From the NCBI GenBank assembly GCA_045535935.1, contig JAZSMO010000034.1, forward strand, positions 1-64,000: 64,000 bases of DNA, read 5' to 3'. Below the pieces are notes generated by a model, which did not search any database, was not told where the DNA came from, and was given only the letters and a program-made list of their open reading frames with translations. A program made the translations under genes and the position numbers. Below are positions 48,424 through 57,727 of this stretch, piece by piece (within the stretch, counting starts at the first letter, position 1; every line of letters begins with the position of its first letter). The stretch is from SVFI01 sp045535935. Lineage in GTDB: Bacteria > Bacillota > Clostridia > Lachnospirales > Lachnospiraceae.

Positions 48424-48903
48424 ATGGAGCAGAGCATGACAGAAAAATCGCAAAATAAACAAGAACTGTGCTGTACATATCGGTCGTGGCTGAATTATGT
48501 GAAGGTGTTTGTTGGTATGACGTTTTTTGTGCTTGTATATGAGTTGATGATGTCCTCGAAACCACAGGAAGATAAGAAGTATTGGTGGATAGCTACGGTT
48601 GTTATTCTGTTTTCGATGTATTTTATTTTGAGAATCCGTAACAGTAAAGTTATTCTGCAAGAAGAGTTTCTGATTACATATAGCATATTCGGTAAAAGAA
48701 AAGTGTACAGAATTCATGATATTACTAAGGTTACTATTGCAAACAATTATAATGAATACATAGTAATCTATTTTGGCTTAAGCAGTGTTCTTGTGCGCAA
48801 AGACATAAGTCAATATAGTGAATTTGTGAAAACAATATGTGAAAGGCTACAAATCAAAGACTATAGCAGAAGTGGTTTTTTTACCTATGATATAAGAAGA
48901 TAA
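48424..48903 (+). CDS. Small membrane protein, PH-like C-terminal part
   Basis: 159 residues; the ATG follows the previous stop codon directly, and ATG 48436 with GGAGC upstream is an equally possible start. Two membrane helices (about 24-42 and 53-70) are followed by a strand-rich cytoplasmic part (SKVILQEEFLITYSIFGKRKVYRIHDITKVTI) that looks like a bacterial PH-type domain. Function unknown. AT-rich. Translationally coupled to the preceding small gene. Confidence 0.6.
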   Translation: MEQSMTEKSQNKQELCCTYRSWLNYVKVFVGMTFFVLVYELMMSSKPQEDKKYWWIATVVILFSMYFILRIRNSKVILQEEFLITYSIFGKRKVYRIHDITKVTIANNYNEYIVIYFGLSSVLVRKDISQYSEFVKTICERLQIKDYSRSGFFTYDIRR

Positions 48904-49012
48904 AAATACAAAAATTTCACAGTTGAAGAAAATTGTTCTATGCTATAAACTGTACATGGGTATACTATGCATGAAAAAGTACAGGTGTAAATCACATGCC
49001 CGGGAGAAACAT

Positions 49013-49732
49013 ATGTTAGAATTAAAAAACATTACCTACGAAGTAGAAGGAAATAAAGAGATTATCAAAGATGTCAGCGTCAAGATTGACGACCATTTTG
49101 TGGCGATTACCGGACCGAACGGCGGCGGAAAGTCGACACTGGCTAAAATCATTGCAGGTATCGTGACACCGACCGGCGGACAGATTCTTTTGGACGGGGA
49201 GGATATCACAGAATTGAATATTACCGAGCGTGCAAAGAGAGGAATCAGCTTTGCATTCCAGCAGCCGGTTCACTTTAAAGGGCTCACGGTAAAAGATTTG
49301 ATTACGATTGCATCGGGCAAACAGATGTCCGTTACGGAAATTTGCCAGATTTTGTCGGAAGTTGGACTTTGCGCACGTGAATATGTCAATCGTGAGATCA
49401 ATAACAGCCTGTCCGGGGGCGAACTGAAACGTATCGAGATTGCTATGATTAAGGCGCGCGGAACAAAGCTCTCCATCTTTGACGAGCCGGAGGCGGGAAT
49501 CGATCTTTGGAGCTTTAACAGCCTGATCAAAGTGTTTGAAAAAATGCGGGATGAGATCAACGGTACGATTCTGATTATTTCACATCAGGAGCGTATTTTA
49601 AATATTGCGGACAAGGTGATTGTGATTGCAGACGGCAAACTGGAGAAAGTCGGAACCAAGGAAGAAGTGCTTCCGGGACTTCTTCATACAGCCACAGCGT
49701 GCAGTACACTGGTAGAAAAGAATGAAAGGTAG
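49013..49732 (+). CDS. sufC: SufC-type ATPase of a minimal Fe-S cluster assembly pair
   Basis: 239 residues from ATG 49013 (GGGAGAA upstream); a longer frame is not supported. P-loop GPNGGGKST, signature LSGGELKR, and the SufC-specific Walker B IFDEPEAGID followed by ISHQERIL. No membrane partner is present; the next gene is a SufB/D-like scaffold. An inverted repeat CTGTAC / GTACAG (48950-48955, 48979-48984) lies about 30 bp upstream and might be a regulatory site. Confidence 0.88.
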   Translation: MLELKNITYEVEGNKEIIKDVSVKIDDHFVAITGPNGGGKSTLAKIIAGIVTPTGGQILLDGEDITELNITERAKRGISFAFQQPVHFKGLTVKDLITIASGKQMSVTEICQILSEVGLCAREYVNREINNSLSGGELKRIEIAMIKARGTKLSIFDEPEAGIDLWSFNSLIKVFEKMRDEINGTILIISHQERILNIADKVIVIADGKLEKVGTKEEVLPGLLHTATACSTLVEKNER

Positions 49733-49740
49733 GAACACAG

Positions 49741-50658
49741 ATGGACAGCATACAGAAGAATTTGCTTGCGCAGGTTGCGGACCTTCATGAAGTTCCGGAA
49801 GGAGCCTACAACATTCGCGCAAACGGAGCCGGGGTTTCCAGAAACACTACGGCCAATATTGATATTGTGACAAAAACAGACAAAGACGGCATTGATATTA
49901 TTATCAAACCGGGAACAAAAAATGAGAGCGTGCACATTCCGGTCGTGCTCAGTCAGAGCGGAATTCAGGAAAGTGTATACAACGATTTCTACATTGGTGA
50001 AGATGCGGATGTGACTATTGTTGCAGGATGCGGTATTCACAACTGTGGCGTTGACACCTCCAAGCATGCGGGTATTCATACCTTTTATTTGGAAAAAAAT
50101 GCAAAAGTCCGTTATGTGGAAAAACATTACGGCGAAGGCGACGGTAACGGAGAAAACATTATGGATCCGGTAACCATCGTGCACCTGGCTGAAAATGCCC
50201 ATCTTGAGATGGAGACAACACAGATCAAAGGGATTGATTCTACTATCCGCGTGACCAAGGGTGATCTGGCAGAAGGAGCGTTTCTGGAGGTTCGTGAAAA
50301 AATCATGACACACGGAAAGCAGTATGCCAAGACGGATTTTGCCATCGATATGAACGGCGAAAACTGCAAGTGCAATCTGATTTCCAGATCGGTAGCCAAA
50401 GGTAACTCCAAGCAGGAGTTTTTCTCTATTATGAACGGAAATGCAGCCTGCAGCGGTCACAGTGAATGTGATGCGATTATTATGGACAGTGCATGCGTAA
50501 CGGCCAGCCCGCAGCTGACGGCCAACAACATTGATGCAAACCTGATTCATGAGGCGGCCATCGGAAAAATTGCCGGAGAGCAACTGATCAAGCTCATGAC
50601 GCTCGGGCTCACGGAGCAGGAAGCGGAAGAGCAGATTATTCAGGGATTTTTAAAATAG
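49741..50658 (+). CDS. sufB: SufB/SufD-like Fe-S scaffold, short form
   Basis: 305 residues, much shorter than SufB of the full SUF operon (~465) and lacking its N-terminal extension. The core beta-helix is present: HAGIHTFYLEKNAKVRYVEKHYGEG ... GAFLEVREKIMTHGKQYAKTDFAIDMNGENCKCNLISRSVAKGNSKQEFFSIMNGNAACSGHSECDAIIMD, followed by the conserved HEAAIGKI near the C-terminus. Paired with sufC eight bases upstream and no sufS, sufU or sufD nearby. Such two-gene SufBC (SMS-like) systems are known in archaea and anaerobic bacteria; function is inferred. Confidence 0.85.
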   Translation: MDSIQKNLLAQVADLHEVPEGAYNIRANGAGVSRNTTANIDIVTKTDKDGIDIIIKPGTKNESVHIPVVLSQSGIQESVYNDFYIGEDADVTIVAGCGIHNCGVDTSKHAGIHTFYLEKNAKVRYVEKHYGEGDGNGENIMDPVTIVHLAENAHLEMETTQIKGIDSTIRVTKGDLAEGAFLEVREKIMTHGKQYAKTDFAIDMNGENCKCNLISRSVAKGNSKQEFFSIMNGNAACSGHSECDAIIMDSACVTASPQLTANNIDANLIHEAAIGKIAGEQLIKLMTLGLTEQEAEEQIIQGFLK

Positions 50659-50674
50659 TTTAGGAAAAGACGAT

Positions 50675-51631
50675 ATGGGAGACAAAATCAAGCTTTATTT
50701 TGCGCCTATGGAAGGAATTACCGGCCTTGTATGCAGAAATGCGTATGAGGCTTGTTTTTCGGGAACCATAGACAAATACTTTGCGCCGTTTATCACGGCC
50801 ACAACAACAAAAGAGCTGGGAGCGAAAGAATTGCGTGACATTGCGCCGGAGCACAACAAAGTTCCGGTCCTTGTGCCACAGATTTTGGCCAATGATGCTT
50901 ACGGCTTTATCCGGACGGCAGAGAGAATAGTTGCCCTGGGGTACCGGGAGATTAATTTAAATCTCGGTTGTCCGTCCAAAACTGTGGTCACCAAGAAAAA
51001 AGGAGCAGGTTTTCTGGAGTTTCCTCACAAGCTGGATGCGTTTTTGCAGGAGGTATGTGAGTGGACGGAAAAGGAAAATGTGCGTTTTTCCGTGAAGACA
51101 AGACTGGGAATGCAGGATGAAGATGAGTTCTGGAAGCTTCTGGAGATTTACAACAAATATCCGCTCCATGAGCTGATTGTCCATCTGCGCACGCAGGATG
51201 ACTACTATGTGGGAGCGGTTCATGAAGAGATGTTTCCGAAAATTATAGAAAAGAGCAGACACCCACTCTGCTACAACGGCGATCTTTTCGATGAAAAAAG
51301 GATCAAAAAGTTCGCAGAAGCTTACCCGCAGCAGGACCGGGTCATGATCGGACGAGGACTATTGATGCATCCGGGATTGGCCGGTGCAGAAATCTCTGAG
51401 TTTGCCATCGACAACTTATGGAAGTTTCATGATGTCGTATATGAAGGGTATCGGGGTTATATACAGGGAGAAAAGAATGTCCTCTTCAAAATGAAAGAGC
51501 TTTGGTCTTACATGAAAGAGAACTTTGATGAAGACGAGACAAGAGTAAAGAAAAGTCTGAAGCAGATTCGCAAAAGCCAAAACTTCGCAGACTACGAAAT
51601 TGCCACCCGGCAACTTCGTAATCTGCAATAA
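50675..51631 (+). CDS. dus: tRNA-dihydrouridine synthase family protein
   Basis: 318 residues, FMN-binding TIM barrel. Start KLYFAPMEGITGLVCRNAY, catalytic cysteine in INLNLGCPSKTVVTKKKGAGFL, RFSVKTRLG with the FMN lysine, HLRTQDDYYVG (HxR variant of the usual HGRT) and C-terminal YNGDLFD. Reduces a uridine in tRNA. It lies 16 bp after the SufB-like gene, so possibly co-transcribed; the C-terminal helical part is shorter and more divergent than in DusB. Confidence 0.88.
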   Translation: MGDKIKLYFAPMEGITGLVCRNAYEACFSGTIDKYFAPFITATTTKELGAKELRDIAPEHNKVPVLVPQILANDAYGFIRTAERIVALGYREINLNLGCPSKTVVTKKKGAGFLEFPHKLDAFLQEVCEWTEKENVRFSVKTRLGMQDEDEFWKLLEIYNKYPLHELIVHLRTQDDYYVGAVHEEMFPKIIEKSRHPLCYNGDLFDEKRIKKFAEAYPQQDRVMIGRGLLMHPGLAGAEISEFAIDNLWKFHDVVYEGYRGYIQGEKNVLFKMKELWSYMKENFDEDETRVKKSLKQIRKSQNFADYEIATRQLRNLQ

Positions 51632-51641
51632 AAGAAAGCAG

Positions 51642-52283
51642 CTACATACTCTGCTTTCTTGATACCGCAAAAAGCGCTTTGCAAACGGCGGTACAAAGAA
51701 CAGCGGCCACGATCGCTTCCGGGATACCGTTGGCGGCGATAATACCGAGAATTGCAGCATATACAGCATCGACAGCGATTTCTTTCACGGTGGCAAATTC
51801 GTTGGCGAAGCAGAAATAAATCAAATTCATAACAAGAAGTGTGTTGGTAAAGGCACCGACCACACCTGCAACAGGAAGGGCAAGAAAGTCACTTCCTTTT
51901 TTGCTTTTCAGCAGCTTTTTGATTCCTATGTATACAAAATACGGAACCACACCTACCAGAATACGAGGGACAAAGCAGATCACAACGGACCAGAAATTGC
52001 CTCCGATTTCGCCGAGAGAATAGAACGGCGAGAATGCAAAGGAAAGAAGACTCGGATTAAAGGTGTTGTTGACCAGTGATGTTGCACCGAACACAAATCC
52101 TAAAAAGCCGCCCTTCTTCGGGCCGAGAACAATGGAACCGATGATAACCGGAACATGTATTAAAGTTGCTTTGATAAGTACCAGGTTGATGTAACCCAGG
52201 AATGGCACGAATGCCATGAGAATGATGATTGCTGTGAACAGTGCGGTGAGCACCATATCACGGTTTTTTGTGTTTTTAGACAT
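51642..52283 (-). CDS. ECF transporter S-component (vitamin uptake, PanT/RibU-like)
   Basis: 213 residues, about six membrane helices. N-terminal MVLTALFTAIIILMAFVPFLGYI carries the AAAxA-like motif that contacts the T protein; the middle has TLIHVPVIIGSIVLGPKKGGFLGFVFGATSLVNNTFNP and CFVPRILVGVVPYFVYIG. This is the solute-binding membrane subunit of an energy-coupling-factor importer; the shared EcfAAT module is not in the window. I lean to a pantothenate-type S-component from general resemblance, with low certainty. A leader of about 200 bases with a three-way junction precedes it. Convergent with dus, 10 bp apart. Confidence 0.82.
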   Translation of the reverse strand: MSKNTKNRDMVLTALFTAIIILMAFVPFLGYINLVLIKATLIHVPVIIGSIVLGPKKGGFLGFVFGATSLVNNTFNPSLLSFAFSPFYSLGEIGGNFWSVVICFVPRILVGVVPYFVYIGIKKLLKSKKGSDFLALPVAGVVGAFTNTLLVMNLIYFCFANEFATVKEIAVDAVYAAILGIIAANGIPEAIVAAVLCTAVCKALFAVSRKQSM

Positions 52284-52386
52284 ATTTACCTCCTGCTTTC
52301 GTTCCTTGGATTTTCTTCCGGAGTGTCTTGCGGGAAATGACCGGAAAAAGGATACGATGCGTCTGTGTCTGAAGTCCGAAATGAGA

Positions 52387-52462
52387 ATATCGACCGAATG
52401 ATAAGAACTGCTGTTGACAATTCTTACAGAAGGCTTCCTGCAAGTGTCAGGTGCCGCGATAT
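52387..52462 (-). promoter_or_regulatory. Three-way-junction RNA in the leader of the ECF S-component gene (riboswitch candidate)
   Basis: On the minus strand, ATATCG (52462-52457) pairs with CGATAT (52392-52387) and encloses two hairpins: GGC-a-CCTG / CAGG-aa-GCC (52455-52432) and TAAGAATTG / CAGTTCTTA with one wobble (52426-52402). The element sits midway between a promoter and the start codon. It does not show the conserved cores of TPP, FMN, cobalamin or THF riboswitches that I know. A ligand-sensing RNA is a reasonable inference for a vitamin transporter. Confidence 0.45.
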
Positions 52463-52496
52463 GCCCAAATGTAGAAGACAGATTTTTCCCGCACTC

Positions 52497-52525
52497 ATAA
52501 TATCACAGAAAACGCAGACATACAA
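52497..52525 (-). promoter_or_regulatory. Promoter of the ECF S-component gene
   Basis: On the minus strand TTGTAT (52525-52520), 17 bp, TATTAT (52502-52497). It would give a leader of about 207 bases, unusually long for this window. Confidence 0.55.
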
Positions 52526-52558
52526 TCTTTTTTGTCTGCAATATCCTGGATTTTCAAA

Positions 52559-52587
52559 TAGACCGATACAAAGGAATGTGTTATACT
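52559..52587 (+). promoter_or_regulatory. Promoter of corA
   Basis: TAGACC (52559-52564), 17 bp, TATACT (52582-52587), 39 bp before the corA start; CTGGAGGTGA is the ribosome site. Confidence 0.6.
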
Positions 52588-52625
52588 AAAACATAATGGG
52601 CAAAAAATGACCTGGAGGTGAGAGT

Positions 52626-53570
52626 ATGCGGTTTATTTATAAAACTGACAATGGAAAATTATCGCTGTTAAACGACTTTGAACCGGATGTGTGGGTGAAT
52701 CTTGTCTCGCCCGATATGGAAGAGATTGTGGAGACGGCCAAGCAGTACGGAATTGACGTCAATGATATGAAAGCCGCACTCGACGATGAAGAAAGTTCCC
52801 GTGTGCAGCTGGAAGACGGATATACGATGATTCTTGTGGACATTCCTTCCGCTGAAATCCGTAACGAACAAAATGCATATACGACGATTCCGCTTGGTAT
52901 TTTGCTGGTGAAAAATGCGATCATAACAGTTTGCGGAAAGGAAACACCGATCCTTACGCATTTTTCCAATAATCTGATGCGCGGCTTTTCCACAAAGAAA
53001 AAGATGCGCTTTGTTTACCAGATTCTGCTTCGGACAACGAATCTTTATCAGGCCGACCTTCGCGTCATCGATAAACGAAGAGAGGAAATTGAGCACAGAA
53101 TCAGTGTAGATGATACGGAAGACACGGATTTGATCCACCTTCACGAATTGGAGACCAACCTTGTCTTCTTCGCGACATCACTTTCGGCCAACCGGATTGT
53201 ACTTGAGCGGTTGACTCGTTATGAAAGAATCGAACAGTATCCGGAGGATAAGGAGCTACTGGATGATGTCATTGTCGAAAACCGACAGGCGATTGAAATG
53301 ACAAATATTTACCGGGATATCATTCACGGTGCCCGTGAACTTGTGTCTACGGTCCTGAACAATCGATTGAACAATGCTATGAAGCTTCTCACCTGTGTGA
53401 CGCTCGTCATGGCGATTCCGACGATTATTTCCGGAATTTACGGTATGAATGTCAGTGCACAGTGGATGCCACTTTCACAGACACCATACGGATTTTATAT
53501 TATTTGCGGACTGATTGCGTCAATCTGTGCTTTGGCACTGCTGATATTGAAGAAAAAGAAGATGCTGTAA
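52626..53570 (+). CDS. corA: CorA-family divalent cation channel
   Basis: 314 residues: a cytoplasmic N-terminal domain, a long helix, and two C-terminal membrane helices with the pore signature GMN in IYGMNVSAQWMPL (about residue 279) and a basic end KKKKML. Imports Mg2+ or related ions. Four bases separate it from the receptor gene, so it may feed low-level transcription into the sugar-sensing cluster, though function links are unclear. Confidence 0.92.
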   Translation: MRFIYKTDNGKLSLLNDFEPDVWVNLVSPDMEEIVETAKQYGIDVNDMKAALDDEESSRVQLEDGYTMILVDIPSAEIRNEQNAYTTIPLGILLVKNAIITVCGKETPILTHFSNNLMRGFSTKKKMRFVYQILLRTTNLYQADLRVIDKRREEIEHRISVDDTEDTDLIHLHELETNLVFFATSLSANRIVLERLTRYERIEQYPEDKELLDDVIVENRQAIEMTNIYRDIIHGARELVSTVLNNRLNNAMKLLTCVTLVMAIPTIISGIYGMNVSAQWMPLSQTPYGFYIICGLIASICALALLILKKKKML

Positions 53571-53574
53571 AAAT

Positions 53575-54633
53575 ATGAAAAGAAAAAATATTTTAGAATC
53601 AAGAAGAGCGTTGAAGCGGCTTTGCTTTCTGCTCGGACTGCTTATGGTGGCAGTGTTTTTGGCGAGCATGGTTTATTTCCGCTATAAGATCAGAGAGAGC
53701 TCGGAACTGGTGGATTCTCTGGAATACAATACCTACGGTAAATACTATGTAATCATTACCGACAACCACAAAAATTCCTTTTGGAGCAGTGTTCATGAAG
53801 GCGCTGTGGAAGAAGCTTCCGGAAGCGGAGCTTTTGTGGAGATGTTCGGTGAAAATTTGAGCGTGGATTACGACAAAGAAGATCTGATGGAGATAGCGGT
53901 TGATGCCAAGGTGGATGGAATCATTGTGGAAGCGGATGAGTCTGCAAGGATGCAGGAGTGTATCCGTCGGGCTGATGAGGCCGGGATTCCTGTCGTGACA
54001 GCGCTCAGCGACAATCCGGAGAGCCTGCGTCAAAGTTACGTGGGTGTTAACAATTATAACCTGGGAAGAGAGTACGGGGATCAGATATGCGAGATTGCCG
54101 AGAAAAAGGGGCAGGACGCATATCGCGTGCTTGTTCTGCTGGATGCGGAAAAAGAAGGAAGCAGCCAGAATATCGTAATCAGTGCCATACAGGAGATGCT
54201 CCAGTCGAAAAAGATGGACAAGACGATAGCGGTGGAAACAGCGCAGATCGAGAGCGGCTCCATGTTTGCGGCGGAGGAGTCTATCCGCGATATTTTCATG
54301 CAGTCGGAGCAGCTTCCGGATATCATCGTATGTCTCAATGAACAGAATACTACCTGCGTGTATCAGACGGTTGTTGATTACAATAAGGTAGGACAGATAG
54401 AGATTGTCGGATACTATGAATCCCCGACGATATTGTCAGCTATCAAAAAAGAGATTATTCACGCAACGATTTCCATCGATGCAAAGCAGATGGGAAAATA
54501 TTGCGTGGAAGCGTTAAATGAATATATTGAGAACGGACGTGTCAGTGATTATTATGATGTGGATGCTTCGTTGATTAATGCGGAGACACTTGCGGCTTCC
54601 GGGGAAGGAGGCGCAGATGAAAAAGATAAGTAG
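53575..54633 (+). CDS. Membrane-anchored sugar-binding receptor (XylFII-like) of a three-component system
   Basis: 352 residues. One N-terminal membrane helix (about 17-38), no lipobox, then a type I periplasmic-binding fold (YYVIITDNHKNSFWSSVHEGAVEEA ... VDGIIVEADES ... GIPVVTALSDN ... YVGVNNYNLGREYG). It is followed, with 17 bp overlap, by a LytS/YesM-type kinase and a YesN regulator. In Clostridium beijerinckii the same arrangement (XylFII-LytS-YesN) senses xylose outside the cell and switches on the xylose ABC transporter. The receptor is probably the sensor and not a transport component. Confidence 0.85.
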   Translation: MKRKNILESRRALKRLCFLLGLLMVAVFLASMVYFRYKIRESSELVDSLEYNTYGKYYVIITDNHKNSFWSSVHEGAVEEASGSGAFVEMFGENLSVDYDKEDLMEIAVDAKVDGIIVEADESARMQECIRRADEAGIPVVTALSDNPESLRQSYVGVNNYNLGREYGDQICEIAEKKGQDAYRVLVLLDAEKEGSSQNIVISAIQEMLQSKKMDKTIAVETAQIESGSMFAAEESIRDIFMQSEQLPDIIVCLNEQNTTCVYQTVVDYNKVGQIEIVGYYESPTILSAIKKEIIHATISIDAKQMGKYCVEALNEYIENGRVSDYYDVDASLINAETLAASGEGGADEKDK

Positions 54634-56104
54634 ATACATTGCCGAGCTTTCCATCCGGACCAAGTTTGTCATCCTGTTCATCGCGACATCCATGATTCTT
54701 TTGTTTGTAAACACATTTATGTATTACAACATTAATAAAATAACTTTCCGGCTGGATGAGATTTACATCAGTAATGTTAAGCTCAACACGACGGCGGATG
54801 TGCTGGCGGAAGTGCAGGAAAGCATGACAGAGTATCTTAACACGAAGACAACAGATGCGATGGAAGCATACTATCGCAGTGAGGAGGAATTCTCGGAACT
54901 GATTCGCGAACTTGAGGATGAAACTACGGATAATAACCTCAAACTGATGGAGCGCAATATCCGTTATATGTCGGAAAGTTACCTTGTGCTGACCGGAAAA
55001 ACGATCGAGGCAAAGCGCGGACGAAATGTAGAAAAATACAAACAATATTACGAGGAAGCCAGTGACCTGTATTCTTATCTGGAGACGTATCTGTTCAGTT
55101 TGAACAGTGAAAAGTTCAGAATTAACACGCAGAGCTATGAGGTTCTTTCCTCTTCCATGCAGTATTTGGAATGGATCAGTATCACCATCTTTGTGATTAT
55201 CGGTCTGTTCAATGTGATTCTTGTGGCGCTTGTCACAGGGTCCATCACAAGTCCGTTGCTGGAGCTTTCGGAAGTTGCAAGGCAGGTAGCGGAAGGTAAC
55301 CTTGATGTGGAGGTTGTTCCGGTACATTCCAAGGATGAGGTTGGTGTCGTTACCACGGCATTTAACCGGATGGTTGTCAGCATCCGTAAGTATATTGAGC
55401 GCATCCGGGAAAGCGTGGAAAAAGAGCGCGACATGAAGGAGAAGGAGCTTTTGATGGAGGCCCATCTGAAGGATGCGCAGCTGAAATATTTGCAGGCACA
55501 GATCAATCCGCATTTCTTGTTCAATACCCTCAATGCGGGGGCCCAGCTTGCCATGATGGAAAGTGCGGACAGAACCTACGATTATATTCAGAATATGGCG
55601 GATTTCTTTCGATATAACATAAAAAAAGACAATGACGTGGTGTCTCTCGCAGATGAGATCCGTCTGGTAGATAACTACATTTACATACTAAATGTAAGAT
55701 TTTCCGGTGAGATTCATTTTGCCAAGGATGTTGACGAAACGCTTCTGCACATTAAAGTGCCGAGTATGATTCTGCAGCCGATTGTGGAAAACAGTGTCAA
55801 CTACGGAATCAGAAATATTGATTGGGAAGGTCATATTACGCTGAGGATACAAAGACAAGACGAACGGGTGTGTATCAGTATCAGTGATAACGGAATTGGT
55901 ATAGACGCTGCGCGGTTGGAAGAAATCCGAGGAGGAAATGTCAAATCCGAAGAGAATGTTTCCGACTCCAACGGTGTCGGTCTGAACAATGTAATGGAAA
56001 GACTGCATCTGTTCTTTGAGGAAAAGGACACATTTGAAATTATAAGTGAAGGAACAGGAAAAGGAACGAAGGTTTGTATCACTGTTCCGTTTGAAACGGT
56101 ATAA
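54617..56104 (+). CDS. LytS/YesM-family sensor histidine kinase
   Basis: 495 residues from ATG 54617, which has AAGGAGG. TM1 (about 16-36), an extracellular helical region of ~145 residues (a four-helix-bundle sensor), TM2 (about 183-206), HAMP (about 207-260), a His_kinase domain with the phosphorylated His299 in LKYLQAQINPHFLFNTLN, and an ATPase domain (VENSVNYGI ... ISDNGIGID ... GVGLNNVMERL). The extracellular part presumably contacts the receptor encoded just upstream. Confidence 0.93.
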   Translation: MKKISRYIAELSIRTKFVILFIATSMILLFVNTFMYYNINKITFRLDEIYISNVKLNTTADVLAEVQESMTEYLNTKTTDAMEAYYRSEEEFSELIRELEDETTDNNLKLMERNIRYMSESYLVLTGKTIEAKRGRNVEKYKQYYEEASDLYSYLETYLFSLNSEKFRINTQSYEVLSSSMQYLEWISITIFVIIGLFNVILVALVTGSITSPLLELSEVARQVAEGNLDVEVVPVHSKDEVGVVTTAFNRMVVSIRKYIERIRESVEKERDMKEKELLMEAHLKDAQLKYLQAQINPHFLFNTLNAGAQLAMMESADRTYDYIQNMADFFRYNIKKDNDVVSLADEIRLVDNYIYILNVRFSGEIHFAKDVDETLLHIKVPSMILQPIVENSVNYGIRNIDWEGHITLRIQRQDERVCISISDNGIGIDAARLEEIRGGNVKSEENVSDSNGVGLNNVMERLHLFFEEKDTFEIISEGTGKGTKVCITVPFETV

Positions 56105-56134
56105 TTACCTGCATGATTACGGAAAGGATCCGCT

Positions 56135-57727
56135 ATGTATAAGATAATGCTGGCAGATGACGAAGGAATTGTAATTGATTCTCTTCAGTTTATATTGAAA
56201 AAAGAATTCGGCGACGAATGTATAATAGAATCTGCGAAGACCGGCCGCAGTGTCATTGAGCTTGCGGAAAATTTTCGTCCGGATATTGCTATTATGGATA
56301 TTCAGATGCCGGGAATTAACGGGATTGAGGCTATGCGTGAAATTCGTCAGACTAATGCTTCCACCATGTTTATCATCATGTCTGCTTATGATAAGTTTGA
56401 TTATGCCAAGGAGGCGATTAATCTTGGTGTTCTCGAATATCTCAATAAGCCCATGGACCGGATAAAAATCATTGAAGTGGTGCGCCGTGCCATGCGCCGG
56501 ATCGACAGAGAGCGCGATAAACGAAGCCAGGATCTCATGATCCGGGAAAAGATGGAGACAGTGGTTCCGATTATCGAAAACGGTTTTGTCCAGAACCTTC
56601 TCTTTCAGGAGTTTTATGAGGAGGATGTGGTCAATTTCAAACAGCTTCTCGGAATCGATGCAAAGCATGGCTATATGATGGCGCTTGTGTTTGGAGAAAA
56701 CCAGGAAGGAAGTCATATGACCAACGCAATCGGTGTCAGTGTACAGGTGCAAAACCGTGCAAGGGAGCTGCGCGAGATTGTCAAAGGATATTTTGCCGGG
56801 GCGATGGGAAGTGTCATGGCCAACAAGGTTGCCATCTTTGTTCCGTTTGATACGCCGCTTATGGAGTACAACGAACGCATTGAAATCATTGAAAAGGCCA
56901 GAGTGATGGTTCGAAAGCTGAAACAGCATTTTGATGTGGCATTTCGTGTGGGATTCGGAGCGGTCAGACCGCTGGAAGGGGCGATGGAGTCTTACAATGA
57001 GGCGTTGGAATCTCTTGCGTCGACGGGCGGGACGGTTGTACATTTTGACGATGCTCCGGTCGGATGTGAATATGAAGAAAATTATCCGGTAGAAACGGAA
57101 AAAAACATATTTGAAAAACTTGAAAAAGGTGATCTCGGCGCAACGCTTGCGGCGGCCAATCAGTTTTTTGACTGGATGGTTGAAAATTATGCAGACTATC
57201 CGATGGATATCAAGCTCAAGGCGCTGGAGTTTGTGCTTTGGAGTGAGCATGTGGCGTATTCCAACACAAGAAAAGTATATGAATTCCGATCCAGACAGGA
57301 TTACCTTCCGAATATTCTTGCGTTCAACAACTATGAGCAGCTCCGCAAATGGTATCTGGACAGGATTACACAGGCCTGCAGAGATATCATGTCGCGCAAG
57401 GAAGAACAATCGGGCAGTGTAATCGATAAAGCCAAGGAGTATATCAGCGCACGTTATCACAAGGATATTTCTTTGGATGATGTATCCCGCGAGGTGGATA
57501 TCAGCCCGTATTATTTCAGCAAAATATTCAAAGAAGAAACGGGAGAAAACTTTATAGAATATGTAACGAATATCAGGATTAGTAAGGCGAAGGAGCTTTT
57601 GCAGGGGTCAGATATGAGTATGAAAGAAATCTGTGCTGCGGTTGGTTATTCGGATCCGAACTATTTCAGCCGTACATTTAAAAAGAATGTCGGCGTCACA
57701 CCTACCGAATATAAGGAGGGCAAATAA
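56135..57727 (+). CDS. YesN/AraC-family response regulator
   Basis: 530 residues. Receiver domain with the phosphorylated Asp55 in IAIMDIQMPGING and the Lys in LNKPMD; a central ~270-residue linker typical of YesN-type regulators; and an AraC-type double HTH at the C-terminus (KEYISARYHKDISLDDVSREVDISPYYFSKIFKEETG ... DPNYFSRTFKKNVGVTPTEYK). Most likely activates the sugar transporter operon downstream. Its stop codon overlaps the next start by one base. Confidence 0.93.
   Translation: MYKIMLADDEGIVIDSLQFILKKEFGDECIIESAKTGRSVIELAENFRPDIAIMDIQMPGINGIEAMREIRQTNASTMFIIMSAYDKFDYAKEAINLGVLEYLNKPMDRIKIIEVVRRAMRRIDRERDKRSQDLMIREKMETVVPIIENGFVQNLLFQEFYEEDVVNFKQLLGIDAKHGYMMALVFGENQEGSHMTNAIGVSVQVQNRARELREIVKGYFAGAMGSVMANKVAIFVPFDTPLMEYNERIEIIEKARVMVRKLKQHFDVAFRVGFGAVRPLEGAMESYNEALESLASTGGTVVHFDDAPVGCEYEENYPVETEKNIFEKLEKGDLGATLAAANQFFDWMVENYADYPMDIKLKALEFVLWSEHVAYSNTRKVYEFRSRQDYLPNILAFNNYEQLRKWYLDRITQACRDIMSRKEEQSGSVIDKAKEYISARYHKDISLDDVSREVDISPYYFSKIFKEETGENFIEYVTNIRISKAKELLQGSDMSMKEICAAVGYSDPNYFSRTFKKNVGVTPTEYKEGK

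Noticed and set aside
47428..48717. Long open frame on the minus strand opposite the orphan nuclease and small genes
   Set aside because: 429 codons, but antisense to three plausible plus-strand genes with ribosome sites; composition (His/Phe/Cys-rich) is typical of a shadow frame.
52284..52500. TPP, FMN, cobalamin or THF riboswitch ahead of the ECF S-component
   Set aside because: None of the conserved cores I know for these classes can be found on the minus strand; kept only as an unassigned structured leader.
56117..57460. Long open frame on the minus strand opposite the response regulator
   Set aside because: Shadow of a conserved AraC-type regulator; no start signal or family resemblance.
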